The position numbers and the translations under genes are program-made. From Streptomyces rubradiris (GTDB lineage: Bacteria; Actinomycetota; Actinomycetes; Streptomycetales; Streptomycetaceae): 64,000 bases of DNA. The notes under the pieces were generated by a model. It saw only the letters and a program-made list of their open reading frames with translations. It ran no database searches and was not told where the DNA came from. Position 1 is the stretch's first letter, and every line of letters begins with the position of its first letter. The DNA is taken from NCBI RefSeq assembly GCF_016860525.1, contig NZ_BNEA01000015.1:3968001-4032000 (forward strand), given 5' to 3'. This document shows, in pieces, positions 14,778 to 23,765 of this stretch.

Positions 14778-16175
14778 CTACGGTGCGGCCTGGAGCCGGC
14801 CCAGCTGCCGCTGGATGTTCTCCAGCGCGCCGCGCCTGCGTCCGGGCACCCTGAGGCGCAACCGCGCGAGCGCGGGGCCGAGTTCGCGGGCCCGCGCGGG
14901 ATCGTCGATGCGACCCCACTGGTGGTGGGCACGGTCCACGGCCGCCTCCACGGCGGGCGCGTCCGCCGCCTGCCCGGCGGCCAGCCGCGCCTCGGCCACC
15001 GCGAGCCAGGCCCGGCAACTGCGCACCGGGTCCCCGGCGAACATCGCCAGATCGGCCCGCACCTCCCGCCAGTGCAACGCCTCCTCGGACCCGGCACCGT
15101 ACGCCCGCACGGCGGCCTCCTCGTACCGCGCGGCCAGCCCGTCCGCCTCGCCGTGCAGACCACCTTGAACGGCGGCGCTGATGGCGGCGTGCGGATCGGG
15201 ACCGACGGGCGGCCGGTCGGCCGGCTCGCCGGACGGGACGGGGAAGGGATCACCGGGGCGGCCGTCGAGGCGGTCCCCGGACGGATCGCCGAGCCCGTCG
15301 TCGAGCCCGTCGTCGGGCCGGTCTGCGGCCGGACCCCACGGCGTCGGCAGCCCCGGCCCCGACAGCCCCGGCTCCGACGGTCCCGGCCCCGACGGTCCCG
15401 GCGCTGGAAACCCCGGCACCTGCGATCCCGGCACCCCGCCGGCCGGCCCCGCGCCGGGCGGTACGGCGAGCCCGGCCGGGGCCGGCGGTGCTGCCCCGCC
15501 CACCGCCTGGCCTCCCGGAGCCGGCGGCGCTGCCGGTCCCACCGCCCGGCCTCCCGGGTGTGCCAGCAGCAAGTTGCCCCGGGTCTCCTCCGGGATCCGG
15601 CTCAGGGCCTGCTCGTGCAGGGTGCCCAGCGGGGGACGGTGGCCGCTGCGCAGCAGGGTGGCGACCGTCTTCATGTACACCGGCTCGGCCAGGCCCCGCC
15701 GGGCGGGCGGGGCGACACGGCCGTACACCGCGGTGTACGGGCCGCAGTCGAGGCCGCGCTCGGTGATGTGCTTCCAGGTCTCGGCGTCGGCGTGCAGATC
15801 GACCACGAGCGCGGTGTCCGCGGCCGAGCGCAGCCGCAGTTCCTCGCGGATCCAGTGCCAGGGCAGCGCGGTGTAGCGGACGGTGGCCGCCGTGGTACGG
15901 GCCAGGGCCAGGTGGGGCCGGTGCTGGCGGCGGTCCAGGTGCAGTTGCCCGGTGAGGTACACGGTGAGCGGTCCGGGCGCCGCCGCCGCGGCCCGCAGCC
16001 GGGTCAGGACGGCCTGCGGCTCCAGCGGGTCGGCGAGTTCCACGACGTTCGCGGTGTCGGCGCCGGACAGCACGGCGGGGGCGACGGCCGCCAGCACCGG
16101 CAGGACACCGGCCGCGTCCACCAGGCGCCCCCGGCCCACCGGCGAGGCCGCGAGCAGCAGCACGGTTCCGGGCAT
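14778..16175 (-). CDS. unknown protein with caspase-like N-terminal part, low-complexity linker and TPR-like C-terminus
   Basis: A 465-residue protein from ATG 16175 with a GGGAGG site. The N-terminal about 200 residues hold LTVYLTGQLHL followed about 50 residues later by ALVVDLHADAETW. The order of a hydrophobic strand plus His-containing turn and a second strand plus Asp recalls the caspase fold (GHG and DCCxSG motifs), but the catalytic Cys is absent, so any such relation is to an inactive member. Residues about 215-330 are a Gly/Pro/Ala/Asp linker. The C-terminal 130 residues (AARYEEAAVRAYGAGSEEAL onward) look like TPR helices. I do not recognise a named family. A membrane phosphatase gene lies upstream on the same strand. 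Confidence 0.65.
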   Translation of the reverse strand: MPGTVLLLAASPVGRGRLVDAAGVLPVLAAVAPAVLSGADTANVVELADPLEPQAVLTRLRAAAAAPGPLTVYLTGQLHLDRRQHRPHLALARTTAATVRYTALPWHWIREELRLRSAADTALVVDLHADAETWKHITERGLDCGPYTAVYGRVAPPARRGLAEPVYMKTVATLLRSGHRPPLGTLHEQALSRIPEETRGNLLLAHPGGRAVGPAAPPAPGGQAVGGAAPPAPAGLAVPPGAGPAGGVPGSQVPGFPAPGPSGPGPSEPGLSGPGLPTPWGPAADRPDDGLDDGLGDPSGDRLDGRPGDPFPVPSGEPADRPPVGPDPHAAISAAVQGGLHGEADGLAARYEEAAVRAYGAGSEEALHWREVRADLAMFAGDPVRSCRAWLAVAEARLAAGQAADAPAVEAAVDRAHHQWGRIDDPARARELGPALARLRLRVPGRRRGALENIQRQLGRLQAAP

Positions 16176-16275
16176 CGTGCCTCCCCCTGTCACCCCGTGG
16201 GCCCCGTCGGTCCCGAGGCTCCGTAGATCCGCTCTCCAGCCAGCACCGTAACCGCTGGCACCGCGCACCGGGGCC

Positions 16276-17448
16276 TCAGTACCGCAAACGTCCCTGTTCG
16301 AGGTCTTCGCCCGGCGGGCCCCCGCCGCCGGGCAGCCGGCGCACCGCGAAGATCGTGGTGTCGTCCTCCAGCCGGCCCCCGCTGTGCCGCAGCACGCCGT
16401 CGCGGACCCGGCGGACCAGCCGGTGCGGGGCGGCCCGGCGCGGGTCGGCGCGGACCGCGCGGGCGACCTCGCGGGTCAGGTCGTAGAAGTCGCCGGGCCC
16501 GTCGCGGGCCTCGGTCACCCCGTCGGTGACCAGCAGCAGCGTCTCGTCCACCGCCAGCGGCACCCGGCGCACCGGCGGCAGCAGGCCGCCCGCGAGATCG
16601 GCGCAGCCCAGCGGCAGGCCCTCGCCGCTGGGCAGCTCGCGGACCCCGCGCGGACCGACGACCAGCGGCGGTTCGTGGCCGAAGTTGACCATCTCCAGGG
16701 TCTGCGGCGCGTCCCCGGGGAAGGCGATCAGGACGGCCGTGGCGAACCGGTCGCCGTCGGCCCCGCCGAGCGCGACGGTGTGGGAGCGGTGCCGCAGCAT
16801 CCGGATCTCCAGCCGCTCGGCGACGGTCGCGAGATCCTTCTCGTGGTACCCGGCCTCGCGGAACGTGCCGAGCAGCGCGGCGGCGGCCTCCACCGCGCCG
16901 AGTCCCTTGCCCTGCACGTCGCCGACGAGGACGCGGGTGCCGTGCGGGCTGGGCTGGATGTCGTAGAAGTCGCCGCCGACCCGGGCCTCGACGTCGGCGG
17001 CCAGGTACACCCCCGCCTGTTCCAGCCCGGCCCAGTCGGGCGGCAGCGGGCGCAGCACGGTGCGCCGGGTGGTGTCGGCGATGTCCCGGATGTGCACGAC
17101 CTGCCGTTCCCGGCGCACGCGCACGGCGGCGGCGAGGGTGGCCAGGGCGCCGCCGACGGCGACCAGGATGAAGTCGCCGAGCCCGGCCTGGTACTGCTCG
17201 GGCCAGGCGGTGTCCACGAAGACGTACGTGGCCACCGCCAGCAGCCCGTACCCGGCCGTCGTCCACGCCCCGCAGATCGCCGAGGAGATGCCCGGGACCA
17301 GGACGATCCAGGAGATCATCCGCAGTCTCTCGCCGGTGGTGAAGTCCGCCACGACGACGCCGGCGAGGAGCAGCAGCGGGAGCAGCCAGGCGACGCTCCG
17401 CCCGCCCACCCGCAGCAGCGGTCGCCGTCCGTACTCCATCCATGTCAC
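16276..17448 (-). CDS. membrane PP2C (SpoIIE-type) serine phosphatase
   Basis: A 390-residue protein with about four N-terminal membrane helices (about 15-110), a short linker and a C-terminal phosphatase domain (about 150-370). Metal-binding motifs are seen as VGGDFYDI, VLVGDVQGKGLGA, LLVTDGVTEARD and the final DDTTIFAV. Such proteins dephosphorylate anti-sigma antagonists in stress signalling, but here no partner gene is adjacent. Starts at GTG 17448 and ATG 17439 are both possible, and neither has a strong ribosome site. Confidence 0.87.
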   Translation of the reverse strand: MTWMEYGRRPLLRVGGRSVAWLLPLLLLAGVVVADFTTGERLRMISWIVLVPGISSAICGAWTTAGYGLLAVATYVFVDTAWPEQYQAGLGDFILVAVGGALATLAAAVRVRRERQVVHIRDIADTTRRTVLRPLPPDWAGLEQAGVYLAADVEARVGGDFYDIQPSPHGTRVLVGDVQGKGLGAVEAAAALLGTFREAGYHEKDLATVAERLEIRMLRHRSHTVALGGADGDRFATAVLIAFPGDAPQTLEMVNFGHEPPLVVGPRGVRELPSGEGLPLGCADLAGGLLPPVRRVPLAVDETLLLVTDGVTEARDGPGDFYDLTREVARAVRADPRRAAPHRLVRRVRDGVLRHSGGRLEDDTTIFAVRRLPGGGGPPGEDLEQGRLRY

Positions 17449-17600
17449 GGCCGGCAGCCCTCCATGTCCTCAGCGAAGCACGGGGGAGAACCGGACGCAT
17501 CCGGGAACCCGGCACTCTCCCGGCCGAGTTGCCGGGCCCCGCGGGCCGGTGTGCCCTGGTAGCGGAGGCAGATCGGGGGCGAGGAGAGAGGAGTGCCCTC

Positions 17601-18083
17601 ATGGCTCACGCCACACCCGCGCCCGGCGGCATGTCCCGGCCCGGCCGCACGCCCGAGGTGGAGGGCCGGGCGAGCGATGTGCGGGCCCGCCCGCCCGACG
17701 TCTTCGACGCCCGCACCCACAAGCTGGCCCGGATCGTCGTGCCGGTCGTGCTGGGCCTGGTCTACGGCTACTGGGTCGCGGCCAACAACCGCTCCGGCGG
17801 CCCGATCACCGGCTGGAACCTGCTGCTCGGCTTCGTCAGCGCGCTGGTGTTCGCGGTGCTGTGCATGGCGCTGCTGGCGCTGGGGCCCCGGATGATCCGG
17901 GAGGCGCACGCGCTGCTGTGGACGGCGTTCGTCGGCTGCGCGTTCGGTTTCCTGTACGCCCAGAGCGGCAGGCCGGTGCTCCGGACGATCCTGATCTCCC
18001 TGCTGATCGCGGCGGCCACCTTCATCGCGTTCTTCTACCGCTACTACACGCGGGAGGACGCCTTCGGACGCCGGATCCGCTGA
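17601..18083 (+). CDS. conserved membrane protein, four predicted helices
   Basis: A 160-residue protein from ATG 17601 with a GAGAGGAG site. After a 40-residue hydrophilic N-terminus, four hydrophobic segments follow (about 44-62, 72-95, 102-121, 130-145), ending in FYRYYTREDAFGRRIR. Nothing in it marks an enzyme. It diverges from the PP2C gene. Function unknown. Confidence 0.75.
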   Translation: MAHATPAPGGMSRPGRTPEVEGRASDVRARPPDVFDARTHKLARIVVPVVLGLVYGYWVAANNRSGGPITGWNLLLGFVSALVFAVLCMALLALGPRMIREAHALLWTAFVGCAFGFLYAQSGRPVLRTILISLLIAAATFIAFFYRYYTREDAFGRRIR

Positions 18084-18229
18084 GCGGCGCCCCCGCGCTG
18101 GACGCACGCGGCCGCTGGGCGCCGTACGCCCCGGCGTGCGCGGGCGTGGTTCCGGGCCCGGTCCGGCTCCACGACCCATGAGAAGCCGGCCGCGCCGGAA
18201 CCACCCCGCACCAGCAAACACCCGTCCGG

Positions 18230-19396
18230 GTGAACTCTCCACCGGAGGACCGGAGGCCGGCCCCTTCCGCGCCGTCCCGCGGGTCCGGCGTTCCGCCAGG
18301 CAAGGTCCGCGCTCACGCCGAGCGGCCCGCGATCACGCCAGGTGGGCCCGCGATCGCGCCGAGCGGACCCGCGATTGCGCCGAGCGGGTCGTCCCGCCGC
18401 CCGAACGCAGTGCTCCCGCTCGCGCCCCGGCCCCAGGGGCCCTTGCCTGGACATGTGCCCTCACGACGCCTCAGGAGCGCCCTGTCGGCCGTGCTGATCA
18501 CCCTGTCCTGCCTCCTCGCCCCGTTCGGCGCGCTGGCGGCCTGGGCGGCGTACGGGCTGGCCGACACGGGCCGGTACGTCACCGCCATGGCGCCGCTCGC
18601 CACCGACCCGGCCGTGCGGGAGGCCGTCGCGGACACCGTCGGCGACGGCCTCCTGCGCGCGGTGGACCAGCGCCTGGACGTCCGCCCGGCGCCCGGCACG
18701 GTGCGCCCGTTCGTGCGCGACGCGGTGCGCTCCTTCACCCAGACCCGGGCGTTCCGGCTGGCCTGGGACACCGGCAACCGGGTCACCCACGACGCCGTGC
18801 TGCGCGCCCTGCGGGCCGGGGACGAGGGCGCCGTCACCGTCGACCTGGCCCCCGTCACCGCCCAGGTCAAACGTCAGCTCGCCCGCGACCACGTGCCGCT
18901 CGCCGCGCGCATCCCGGTGGAGCACACCGCGGTCGCCGTGCTCCCGGCGCACCGGCTGGCCGCGTTCCGGAAGGGGTTCCACGTGCTCGAAGTCGCCGGT
19001 ACCTGGCTGCCGGCCGCGTCCGTGGCGTTCGCCGTCGGCGGCATCGCGCTCGCCGTCCGGCGCCGCCGGGCGGTGGCCGCCACCGCCCTGGGCACGGCCC
19101 TGGGCGGCGCGCTGCTGGTGCTCGCCCTCCGCGTCGGCCGCGCCCTGACCCTGGCCGACCTGCCGGCCGGCGTGTCGCACGGCGCCGCGGGCGCGGTCTA
19201 CGACGCCCTGACCGGCTCCCTGCGCACGGCCGCCTGGCTGCTGCTCGGCCTCGGCCTCGCCGTCGCCCTCACCGTCTGGCTCACCCGCCGGCTACGGCTG
19301 CCCCGCCCCGCACGACACCGCCGACCGGCACCGGCATCGGCACCGGCACCCGCACCGGCCGCCCCCGCCCCGGCCCCGACCCGAGCACAAGCCTGA
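18230..19396 (+). CDS. conserved membrane protein
   Basis: A 388-residue reading frame. Hydrophobic segments lie near residues 85-110, about 260-280, 290-310 and 330-350, and an extracellular domain of about 150 residues sits between the first and second (DTGRYVTAMAPLATDPAVREAVADTV onward). This resembles actinobacterial membrane proteins with a large loop between helices, but no function is known. The start is uncertain: GTG 18230 includes a 7-residue repeat region (about 28-54) that may not be translated, and GTG 18455 just before the first helix is an alternative. The tail is Pro/Ala-rich. Confidence 0.7.
   Translation: MNSPPEDRRPAPSAPSRGSGVPPGKVRAHAERPAITPGGPAIAPSGPAIAPSGSSRRPNAVLPLAPRPQGPLPGHVPSRRLRSALSAVLITLSCLLAPFGALAAWAAYGLADTGRYVTAMAPLATDPAVREAVADTVGDGLLRAVDQRLDVRPAPGTVRPFVRDAVRSFTQTRAFRLAWDTGNRVTHDAVLRALRAGDEGAVTVDLAPVTAQVKRQLARDHVPLAARIPVEHTAVAVLPAHRLAAFRKGFHVLEVAGTWLPAASVAFAVGGIALAVRRRRAVAATALGTALGGALLVLALRVGRALTLADLPAGVSHGAAGAVYDALTGSLRTAAWLLLGLGLAVALTVWLTRRLRLPRPARHRRPAPASAPAPAPAAPAPAPTRAQA
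18311..18393. repeat. 21-bp imperfect tandem repeat, four units
   Basis: Units at about 18311, 18331, 18352 and 18373 share GATCxCGCCGAGCGGxCCCGC. Read in frame they give a 7-residue repeat (AIAPSGP). They lie at the very start of the membrane protein gene, so they are either a repetitive N-terminus or upstream DNA. Confidence 0.65.
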
Positions 19397-19419
19397 CCGG
19401 TACCGACAGCGTCCCCGGC

Positions 19420-20766
19420 TCACCCACCACCCCCGTCCACCCCCTCCCGCGCCACCCCGGCCAGCGTCGCCAGCGCCCGCGCCAGTTCCCGTTCCGGTGC
19501 CGAGCCGAGGCCGAGCCTGATCGCGTCCGGGGCGCGGCCGGTGCCGACGGCGAAGGCCGTGCCTGGGGTGACGGCGATCCCGTGGTCCAGCGCGGCGGCC
19601 GTGAAGGTGTCCGCCCGCCACGGCGCCGGCAGCTCCCACCAGGCGAAGTAGGCGGCCGGGTCGGAGCGTACGGCGAACCCGGCCAGCTTCTCGGCGAGCA
19701 GCCGCTGGCGGCGCCGGGCGTCCTGCCGCTTGGCGGTCACCAGCCGGTCCACCGTGCCGTCGCCGAGCCAGCGCACCACCGCCTCCAGCGCGAAGCCGCC
19801 CGCGCTCCACCCGCCGGACCGGACGGCCCGCGCCACCGCCTCGGCGCGGTCCCGGGGCGCGACGACGAAACCGGCGGTGAGGCCGGGCGCGATCCGCTTG
19901 GACAGGCTGTCCACCAGGTGCACCAGGCCGGGCGCGAGCGCGGCGAGCGGAGGTGTGCCGCCCGGCTGGAGGAAGGCCCAGATCCGGTCCTCCACCACCG
20001 GTATCCCCAGCCTGTGGACACAGTCGGCGAGCTGCCGCAGCCGCCCGGCGCTCGTGGTCAGCGAGGTCGGGTTGTGCAGGGCGGTCTGGAGGTAGAGGGC
20101 CGACAGCGGCGCCGCGCGGTGGGCGTCGGCCACCGACTCGGGCACCGGCCCCTCGGCGTCCGTGGCGAGCGGCACGAGGACCAGGCCGAGGCGCGCCGCG
20201 ATCTCCTTGACCAGCGGATACGTCAGCGGCTCCACCCCGACCCGGCCGCCGGGCCGCACCAGCGAGGCGAGCGCGGCGGCGATCGCCTGGCGGGCGTTGC
20301 CGGTGAACACGATCCGCTCCGGCCCGGCCCGCAGCCCGCCCTGGGCCAGCAGCGCGACGACCGCCTCCCGGGCCGCCTGGGTGCCCGCGGCTGCGGCCGG
20401 CCGCAGCGCCTGGCCGAGGGCGTCCGGCCGCAGCAGGGTGGCGAGGGCCGGGGCCAGCAGCTCGGCCTGGCCGGGCGCGGACGGGTAGTTCAGCTCCAGG
20501 TTCACCAGCGGGGCACCGGCCGCCTCGGTGAGGGCGAGCCCCGGCTGTCCGTCCGGCGCGGTGGCCCGGACGAACGTGCCGCGCCCGACCTCGCCCACCA
20601 CCAGCCCCCGGCGCACGAGTTCGGCGTACACCCGCCCCGCCGTGGACGGCGCGATGCCCCGCCGCCGGGCGAACGCCCGCTGTGGTGGCAGCCGTTGGCC
20701 GGGGCGGAGCCGTCCGCCGGTGATGTCGGCCGCGATCCGGTCGGCGATGCGCCGGTAGTCGTCCAC
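19420..20766 (-). CDS. MocR-type regulator: GntR helix-turn-helix fused to an aminotransferase-like domain
   Basis: A 448-residue protein. The winged helix occupies about 1-75 (LPPQRAFARRRGIAPSTAGRVYAEL), then a fold-type I PLP domain (about 100-440) with the lysine motif DSLSKRIAPGLTAGFVV near residue 290 and TALHNPTS. MocR proteins bind PLP and regulate vitamin B6 or amino compound metabolism, usually from a divergent promoter. Here the divergent gene is an alpha/beta hydrolase, and two direct repeats lie between them. The start is GTG 20766. Confidence 0.88.
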   Translation of the reverse strand: MDDYRRIADRIAADITGGRLRPGQRLPPQRAFARRRGIAPSTAGRVYAELVRRGLVVGEVGRGTFVRATAPDGQPGLALTEAAGAPLVNLELNYPSAPGQAELLAPALATLLRPDALGQALRPAAAAGTQAAREAVVALLAQGGLRAGPERIVFTGNARQAIAAALASLVRPGGRVGVEPLTYPLVKEIAARLGLVLVPLATDAEGPVPESVADAHRAAPLSALYLQTALHNPTSLTTSAGRLRQLADCVHRLGIPVVEDRIWAFLQPGGTPPLAALAPGLVHLVDSLSKRIAPGLTAGFVVAPRDRAEAVARAVRSGGWSAGGFALEAVVRWLGDGTVDRLVTAKRQDARRRQRLLAEKLAGFAVRSDPAAYFAWWELPAPWRADTFTAAALDHGIAVTPGTAFAVGTGRAPDAIRLGLGSAPERELARALATLAGVAREGVDGGGG

Positions 20767-20793
20767 AAGTCCCCCTGTTCTCCGGCGCGTTGG

Positions 20794-20827
20794 ATTGCAC
20801 CGAGGGCAAAGATCTTATTGCGCCGAG
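20794..20827. promoter_or_regulatory. direct repeats ATTGCRCCGAG, probable MocR operator
   Basis: ATTGCACCGAG (20794-20804) and ATTGCGCCGAG (20817-20827) repeat with a 23-base period in the space between the MocR gene and the hydrolase. MocR regulators commonly bind paired direct repeats two helical turns apart. Confidence 0.55.
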
Positions 20828-20841
20828 CGAAGGGCCACACC

Positions 20842-20847
20842 TAGGGT
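20842..20847 (+). promoter_or_regulatory. -10 box TAGGGT of the hydrolase gene (leaderless)
   Basis: TAGGGT ends 7 bases before ATG 20855, so transcription should start at or next to the ATG. It lies 15 bases after the second MocR-type repeat. Confidence 0.5.
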
Positions 20848-20854
20848 CGTGCCC

Positions 20855-21643
20855 ATGCCCCCCTTCCTCGCATACACCGACAAAGGCCCCGAAAACTCTC
20901 CCGGGGTCCCCCTCGTCCTCGTCCACGGCCACCCCTTCGACCGCACGATGTGGGACCCGCAGCTCGCGGAGTTCTCCGCCGGCCGCCGGGTGATCGCCCC
21001 CGACCTGCGCGGCTACGGCGCCTCACCGGTGACCCCCGGCACGGTCCCGCTCTCCCGCCACGCCGAGGACATCGCCGAGCTGCTGGACCACCTGGCCGTG
21101 GACTCCTTCGTCCTGGCCGGTCTGTCCATGGGCGGCCAGATCGTCATGGAGTGCCACGACCGCTTCGGCGACCGGATCCGCGGCCTGGTCCTCGCCGACA
21201 CCTTCCCCGCCGCCGAGACCCCCGAGGGGAAACGGGGCCGCAACGCCATGGCGGACCGGCTGCTGGCCGAGGGCATGCGGGGCTACGCCGACGAGGTGCT
21301 GGAGAAGATGGTCGCCCCCTACGCCGACGCCGGGGTCAAGGCGCACGTGCACCGCATGATGACGGCCACCCCGCCCGAGGGCGCCGCGGCGGCCCTGCGC
21401 GGCCGGGCCGAACGCCCCGACTACCGCGCCCTGCTGACGAGGGTCACCGTGCCCGCCCTGGTCCTGGTCGGCGCCGACGACACCTACACGCCCGTCGCCG
21501 ACGCCGAGGAGATGCACGCGGCCCTGCCCGACTCGGTCCTGCACGTCGTCGAGGGCGCCGCCCACCTGCCCAACCTGGAGCGCCCCGAGGAGTTCAACCG
21601 GCACCTCGCCGCGTTCCTGACCCGCCTGGACGAGACCGCGTAG
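20855..21643 (+). CDS. alpha/beta-fold hydrolase
   Basis: A 262-residue cytoplasmic enzyme. The oxyanion-hole motif VHGHPFD (about 23-29), the nucleophile elbow GLSMGG (about 91-96), Asp in GADDTYTP (about 209) and His in GAAHLPN (about 237) make a full catalytic triad. It is close in size to esterases, lactonases and haloperoxidase-type hydrolases, and the substrate is unknown. The MocR gene diverges from it with an operator-like repeat between, so it is probably under MocR control. Confidence 0.87.
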   Translation: MPPFLAYTDKGPENSPGVPLVLVHGHPFDRTMWDPQLAEFSAGRRVIAPDLRGYGASPVTPGTVPLSRHAEDIAELLDHLAVDSFVLAGLSMGGQIVMECHDRFGDRIRGLVLADTFPAAETPEGKRGRNAMADRLLAEGMRGYADEVLEKMVAPYADAGVKAHVHRMMTATPPEGAAAALRGRAERPDYRALLTRVTVPALVLVGADDTYTPVADAEEMHAALPDSVLHVVEGAAHLPNLERPEEFNRHLAAFLTRLDETA

Positions 21644-21734
21644 CCCCGCCCCGGCCCTCGTCCGACGGCCCACGGGCCCGCCCCCCGCCCGGCGGGAAAC
21701 GCCCCAAAAACCACCACTCCCCCATAATGGGCCC

Positions 21735-23678
21735 ATGCCCCGAGAGTTCCCCATCGGCCTGACCCCTCCCGACTGGCTGGTGCGGAACCTCAGACCCCAG
21801 CAGGCGCCGGTCAACTGGGCCGCCGTGGCCCGCGCCGCCGTCGCCATGGCCCTCCCGCTGGCCGTCGGCCTCGCCGCGGACCGCCCGGCGTACGGTGCCC
21901 TCGCCTCCATGGGCGCCCTGTCCGGGGTCATCGGCGACACCGCCGACGCCTACCGGATGCGCATCCTCAACATCGCCGTCCCCCAGCTCTTCGGCGCGGT
22001 CGGGGTGACCCTGGGCACCCTGGTGTACGGGCACGGCTGGTACGCGGTCGCCGCCGTCACCGGCGTCGCGCTGGTCTCCGGCATGATCTCCACGATCGGC
22101 GCGGTGGCCTCGGTCTCCGGCCTGCTGCTGCTCCTGAACTGCGTGGTCGGCGCGGGCCTGCCGCTGCCCTCCCCCTGGTGGCTGGCCCCGGCCCTGATGA
22201 CCGGCGGCGGCCTGCTGGTCCTGCTCCTCGCCCTGCTCGCCTGGCCGCTGCGCGCGGGGGTCCCCGAGCGGACCGCGGTCGCCGCCACCTACCGCGCGGT
22301 CGCCGACCTGCTCGCCACCGCCGGCACCGACCGCACCGAGGCCTACGAGGAGGCCCGCCGCACGGTCACCCAGTCCCTGAACGAGTCCTACGACCTGATC
22401 CTCGCCCGGCGCGCCCGCCACCACGGCCGCAGCCCGGACCTGACCCGGCTGCTGGCCCAGCTGAACGCGATCACCCCGGTGATCGAGGCGGCCCCCGCCG
22501 CCCACCTGGCGGCCCGCCCACTGCCCCCGCGGTTCCCCGAAGCGGTCCGCGCCCTGGCCCGCGACGTGGCGGCGGGCACGGCTCCCGCGCCTCCCTTGGA
22601 CCTTCCCGTGCCGGCCACCGAGACGGCCCGTGCGGTGGACCACGCCCTGCGCCACACCGCCGAGGTCGTCGCCGCGCCCGACGTGGACCCCCGGGGCATC
22701 GACGACCGCCTGGGCCGCCCGGCCACGCTCGGCGTCCGCACGGCCCGGGCCGCGCGCAGCGTCGTGCTGTCCGCCAACTCCTGGCGCTACGGCGTCCGGC
22801 TGGCGCTCTGCATCGGCCTCGCCCAGGCGCTGGTCTCCCTGGTCCCGGTCCCCCGCTCCTACTGGGTGGCGCTGACCGTCACCTTCGTCCTCAAGCCGGA
22901 CTTCGGCTCGGTGTTCTCCCGCGCCCTCATGCGCGCCGTGGGCACAGTGGCCGGCCTGGTGGTGGCGGCGGTGGTCCTCGCCGAGGTCCCCCTGGGCTGG
23001 TGGGACGTGCCGGTCCTGTTCCTCCTCGCGCCCCTGATCCCCGCCCTGACCCCGCGGGGCTACGGCTACCAGACCGCGGCCATCACCCCGGTGATCCTCC
23101 TGCTGTCCGACGTCCTCAACCGCCAGGGCACAGCCCTGCTGCTGCCCCGGCTGAACGACTCGCTGCTGGGCTGCGCGATCGCCCTGACGGCCGGCTACCT
23201 GTGCTGGCCGGAGAGCTGGCACACCCGGGTGGGCGACCGACTGGCCGACGCGGTGGCCGACACGGCGCTCTACGTCGAGCGGGCGTTCGGCCCCGGCGTC
23301 GATCCGGCCGCGCGGGCCCGGATGCGCCGCCGCCTCTACCGGGACCTGTCCGTCATCCGCACGGAGTTCCAGCGGGCTCTGACCGAGCCACCGCCGACCG
23401 GCCGGCGGGCCGCCGCGTGGTGGCCGCTGGTGGTGGCGGTGGAGCGCATCGTCGACGCCACGACGGCGGCCCGGGTCCGCGTCAAGCACGGCGCCGCGCC
23501 CCCGACACCGGCGGAGATCGCTCAGGTGACCCTGCAACTGCGGGAGCTGGCCGAAGGCGTACGGCGGGCGCGGACCCTGACCGCCGTGCGCAGCGATCTC
23601 ACCGGGCCGGCGGAGAGTGTGCTGGAACCGTTGCGCCAGGAGGTGGCGGCGGCCCGCTCGATCACGTCGCCGCGTTGA
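21735..23678 (+). CDS. FUSC family inner-membrane protein
   Basis: A 647-residue protein with two sets of membrane segments (about 30-170 and 345-490), each followed by a hydrophilic domain. This is the layout of FUSC/aromatic acid exporter proteins (SYWVALTVTFVLKPDFGSVFSRALMRAVGTVAG matches the core FUSC block). Family members are thought to form efflux channels for aromatic acids or other toxic compounds. CATAAT ends six bases before ATG 21735, so the mRNA is probably leaderless. Confidence 0.87.
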   Translation: MPREFPIGLTPPDWLVRNLRPQQAPVNWAAVARAAVAMALPLAVGLAADRPAYGALASMGALSGVIGDTADAYRMRILNIAVPQLFGAVGVTLGTLVYGHGWYAVAAVTGVALVSGMISTIGAVASVSGLLLLLNCVVGAGLPLPSPWWLAPALMTGGGLLVLLLALLAWPLRAGVPERTAVAATYRAVADLLATAGTDRTEAYEEARRTVTQSLNESYDLILARRARHHGRSPDLTRLLAQLNAITPVIEAAPAAHLAARPLPPRFPEAVRALARDVAAGTAPAPPLDLPVPATETARAVDHALRHTAEVVAAPDVDPRGIDDRLGRPATLGVRTARAARSVVLSANSWRYGVRLALCIGLAQALVSLVPVPRSYWVALTVTFVLKPDFGSVFSRALMRAVGTVAGLVVAAVVLAEVPLGWWDVPVLFLLAPLIPALTPRGYGYQTAAITPVILLLSDVLNRQGTALLLPRLNDSLLGCAIALTAGYLCWPESWHTRVGDRLADAVADTALYVERAFGPGVDPAARARMRRRLYRDLSVIRTEFQRALTEPPPTGRRAAAWWPLVVAVERIVDATTAARVRVKHGAAPPTPAEIAQVTLQLRELAEGVRRARTLTAVRSDLTGPAESVLEPLRQEVAAARSITSPR

Positions 23679-23765
23679 GCGGTCCCACAGCAGTGGGCCG
23701 CTAACCTTACGTGTCCGTCCTGGCCAGCGATCGACGGGCTACAACTCACGCGAAGGGTTGCGCAC

